Shown in pieces: positions 6,882-8,030 of a stretch of DNA of 8,030 nucleotides. The translations under genes and the position numbers were made by a program. The notes beneath the pieces were generated by a model. That model was not told where the DNA came from, ran no database searches, and was given only the letters and a program-made list of their open reading frames with translations. Positions within the stretch are counted from its first letter, which is position 1; each line of letters starts with the position of its first letter. Location of the stretch: NCBI GenBank assembly GCA_031976395.1, contig DALYLJ010000147.1:1-8030 (forward strand), given 5' to 3'. Source of the DNA: UBA11164 sp002420085. Lineage in GTDB: Bacteria; Pseudomonadota; Gammaproteobacteria; Xanthomonadales; Xanthomonadaceae.

Positions 6882-7574
6882 ATGAGCGCACCACGACCGC
6901 CATCGCCGCAGCCGCACCCGGCATTCGTCCACAGCGGCAATGCGATCATCGCCGCCGGCAATCGCGGCCGGTTCGAAGCCGCGCGGCTGTTGGCCCTCGA
7001 CCTGGTCTCCTGCCCTGGCGCCGGCACCCCCACCCTGGTCATCGAAACCTTCCGCCGCTGGTCCGACTCACCGGCAGCGGTGATCCTCAATCGCGATCGC
7101 CCCAGCAACGACCTGCAACGCCTGCACGCCACCGGCATGCCGATTCTGAGCATCGACCCCGGCCCGGCACGACGATTGGACGCCGCCCGGATCGCCGAAG
7201 CCATCGATCGCCTGTCACTGCCGGAGTGCGGCCTGCTGTTCATCGACGATCTCGGCGAACCCATCGGCCCCACGGAAATCGATCTCGGCGAAACCATCCG
7301 GATCGTGGTCTGCCCAGCGATCGACCCACCGACCACCCTGCTCGACAACCCAGTCGTATGGCCGGCCACCGACCTGCTGCTGGTCTCCAAGATCGACCTG
7401 CTGCCACACCCCAGCGCCAACGTCGAAGCCCTGATCGCCGCCGCCCGCCACCTGCACCCCGAGATCGCCGTCATCCGACTCTCGGCTCGCACCGGCGAAG
7501 GCATGTCGCGCTGGCTGTCCTGGCTGCGCACACTCCTGGCAGCCCGCCAACTGACCACCCGCCCCGAATACTGA
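6882..7574 (+). CDS. degenerate HypB-like protein, probable pseudo-GTPase
   Basis: This 230-residue protein aligns by eye along its length with HypB, the GTPase that supports nickel insertion into hydrogenases, but its key residues are gone. The P-loop region reads SCPGAGTPT (43-51) where HypB has SSPGSGKTT, so the Walker A Lys is Thr49 and the next Thr is Pro50. The metal-site motif CHLDA is RRLDA (97-101). ENVGNLVCP is replaced by DDLGEPIGP (122-130), losing another Cys. NKxD is SKID (169-172). The framework persists: Asp72, DLGE (134-137), DLLLVSKIDLLP and SARTGEGMSRWLSWL near the C-terminus. The frame is intact, so it is probably a maintained protein that does not bind GTP or nickel in the usual way. 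The ATG at 6882 is chosen; GTG 6840 would add 14 residues, and neither has a good ribosome site. It diverges from the lan operon and need not belong to it. A decayed SIMIBI-class relative such as UreG is less likely, given the HypB-specific C-terminus. Confidence 0.8.
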   Translation: MSAPRPPSPQPHPAFVHSGNAIIAAGNRGRFEAARLLALDLVSCPGAGTPTLVIETFRRWSDSPAAVILNRDRPSNDLQRLHATGMPILSIDPGPARRLDAARIAEAIDRLSLPECGLLFIDDLGEPIGPTEIDLGETIRIVVCPAIDPPTTLLDNPVVWPATDLLLVSKIDLLPHPSANVEALIAAARHLHPEIAVIRLSARTGEGMSRWLSWLRTLLAARQLTTRPEY

Positions 7575-7597
7575 CCTACGGTGAAGAGCCGGGATTC

Positions 7598-7700
7598 GTA
7601 GGAGCCGGGAATGGGGAATGGGGAATGGTGAGTCGGGAGCCGTGATAGCCGGGAGTGCCGGGAGTCGGGTGTGCCGGGATTCGGGATTCGGCGTTCGAGA
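7598..7700 (+). repeat. degenerate short repeats (GTAGGAGC, GGGAATGG, CGGGAGT, GGGATTCG)
   Basis: GTAGGAGCCGGGA at 7598-7610 is followed by tandem GGGAATGG units, then CGGGAGC/CGGGAGT units spaced by TG-rich bases, and then GGGATTCGGGATTCGG. Further GTAGGAGC copies occur at 7704-7711 and 7768-7775. The region is low in complexity and probably grew by slippage or by repeated insertion of a small element. Confidence 0.65.
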
Positions 7701-7894
7701 TTGGTAGGAGCGGGGCCAGTTACGACGCACCGTCATCTGCATACACAGCGAAGCACCCGATGAGCCAGTAGGAGCCGGAAATCGGGAGTCGATAGCCATC
7801 GCATCAGGTAACAGAGGCTGGGTTCATCGCCATCGACACCGGCTCGCCCAACCGCTGCTCTTACGAATCTCGAATGCCGAATCTCGAATCCCGG
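7674..7894. repeat. 38-bp imperfect inverted repeat flanking 145 bp (MITE/REP-like)
   Basis: The left arm at 7674-7711 and the reverse complement of the right arm at 7857-7894 match at 34 of 38 positions; mismatches are at arm positions 11, 20, 30 and 34. Both arms read CCGGGATTCG, then a GATTCGGC core, TTCGAGATT, and end GTAxGAGC. The inner 145 bp hold a further GTAGGAGCCGGA (7768-7779) and no credible ORF. No clear target-site duplication flanks the arms. The layout suits a non-autonomous element or a paired REP unit; no transposase is in the window. Confidence 0.6.
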
Positions 7895-7948
7895 CCCTCT
7901 GCCGGAAGACGTTTCGACAGCCTCAGCAATTTCGCGCACGGCAACACC

Positions 7949-7977
7949 CGTTTCACGGGCGAGACGCCCGTGAAACG
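7949..7977. other. perfect 13-bp inverted repeat, hairpin
   Basis: CGTTTCACGGGCG (7949-7961) and its exact reverse complement (7965-7977) flank a 3-nt AGA; in RNA the loop would probably open to 5 nt. Neither side has a T-run, so a standard terminator is not supported, although a bidirectional hairpin between genes is possible. It differs in sequence from the repeats to its left. Confidence 0.5.
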
Positions 7978-8030
7978 TAATCCTGAATCCGTGCCCTCCC
8001 CATCCCGCAGCCCATTCCGCTGCTGACGGG

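Larger units (their letters stand above)
7575..8030. other. repeat-rich intergenic stretch, no convincing gene
   Basis: These 456 nt after the HypB-like stop are built largely of short related units (GTAGGAGC, GGGATTCG, GGGAATGG, CGGGAGTCGG) in both orientations, plus a long inverted repeat and a hairpin. The texture resembles intergenic repeats common in Xanthomonadales, which is recall and not a search result. Open frames crossing it translate the repeats themselves and look non-coding. Confidence 0.6.

Noticed and set aside
7598..7894. CRISPR array
   Set aside because: The repeats are short, degenerate, unevenly spaced and in both orientations, with no spacers of constant length and no cas genes.
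7733..8030. Minus-strand open frame that stays open to the right edge (MREIAEAVETSSG... in its middle)
   Set aside because: Part of it (ARETGVAVREIAEAV) looks protein-like, but it then translates the right arm of the inverted repeat and has no ribosome site. It could be a gene remnant truncated by the repeat; evidence is too thin to call.

Overview
The window holds a class II lanthipeptide (lantibiotic-type RiPP) gene cluster, read leftward on the minus strand, with a divergent and unusual HypB-like gene on its right. The DNA is GC-rich with proteobacterial gene features: a DsbA-type periplasmic thioredoxin fold, a HypB-like protein closest by recall to proteobacterial HypB, and intergenic DNA full of short GTAGGAGC / GGGATTCG units. 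That repeat texture is familiar from Xanthomonadales/Lysobacterales, so a gammaproteobacterium of that kind is my best guess. This is inference; there is no rRNA or other taxonomic marker in the window.

Layout, right to left in transcription order. A good sigma-70 type promoter (6643-6671, minus) precedes lanM (dehydratase-cyclase, 6497 to 3609). lanM is coupled by a 6-nt gap to lanT (3602 to 1503), a C39-peptidase-containing ABC exporter. After 91 nt comes a membrane-anchored DsbA-like protein with a CASC active site (1411 to 773). After a further 263 nt comes the precursor gene lanA (509 to 324). A perfect 12-bp GC-rich hairpin (289-316) follows 7 nt after the lanA stop. At the left edge, the first 35 codons of another minus-strand gene encode a basic N-terminus plus one membrane helix.

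How the genes fit together. LanA is a 61-residue peptide with a 30-residue double-glycine leader and a 31-residue core containing six Cys and nine Ser/Thr. The core carries CTITCEC, which fits the CTxTxEC lipid II-binding motif of mersacidin and of two-component alpha peptides such as haloduracin alpha. LanM would dehydrate Ser/Thr and close thioether rings, LanT would cut after Gly-Gly and export, and the DsbA-like protein could oxidise Cys left outside rings. The best candidate for something new is this Gram-negative, alpha-motif lanthipeptide with surplus Cys and a dedicated thiol oxidoreductase.

Right flank. The divergent gene (6882-7574, plus) is clearly HypB-derived but has lost the Walker A lysine, the Cys/His metal-site residues and the Asn of the NKxD motif, so it looks like a pseudo-GTPase. 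From 7575 to 8030 I see no convincing gene. The stretch holds GTAGGAGC-type repeats, a 38-bp imperfect inverted repeat flanking 145 bp (MITE/REP-like), and a perfect 13-bp hairpin.
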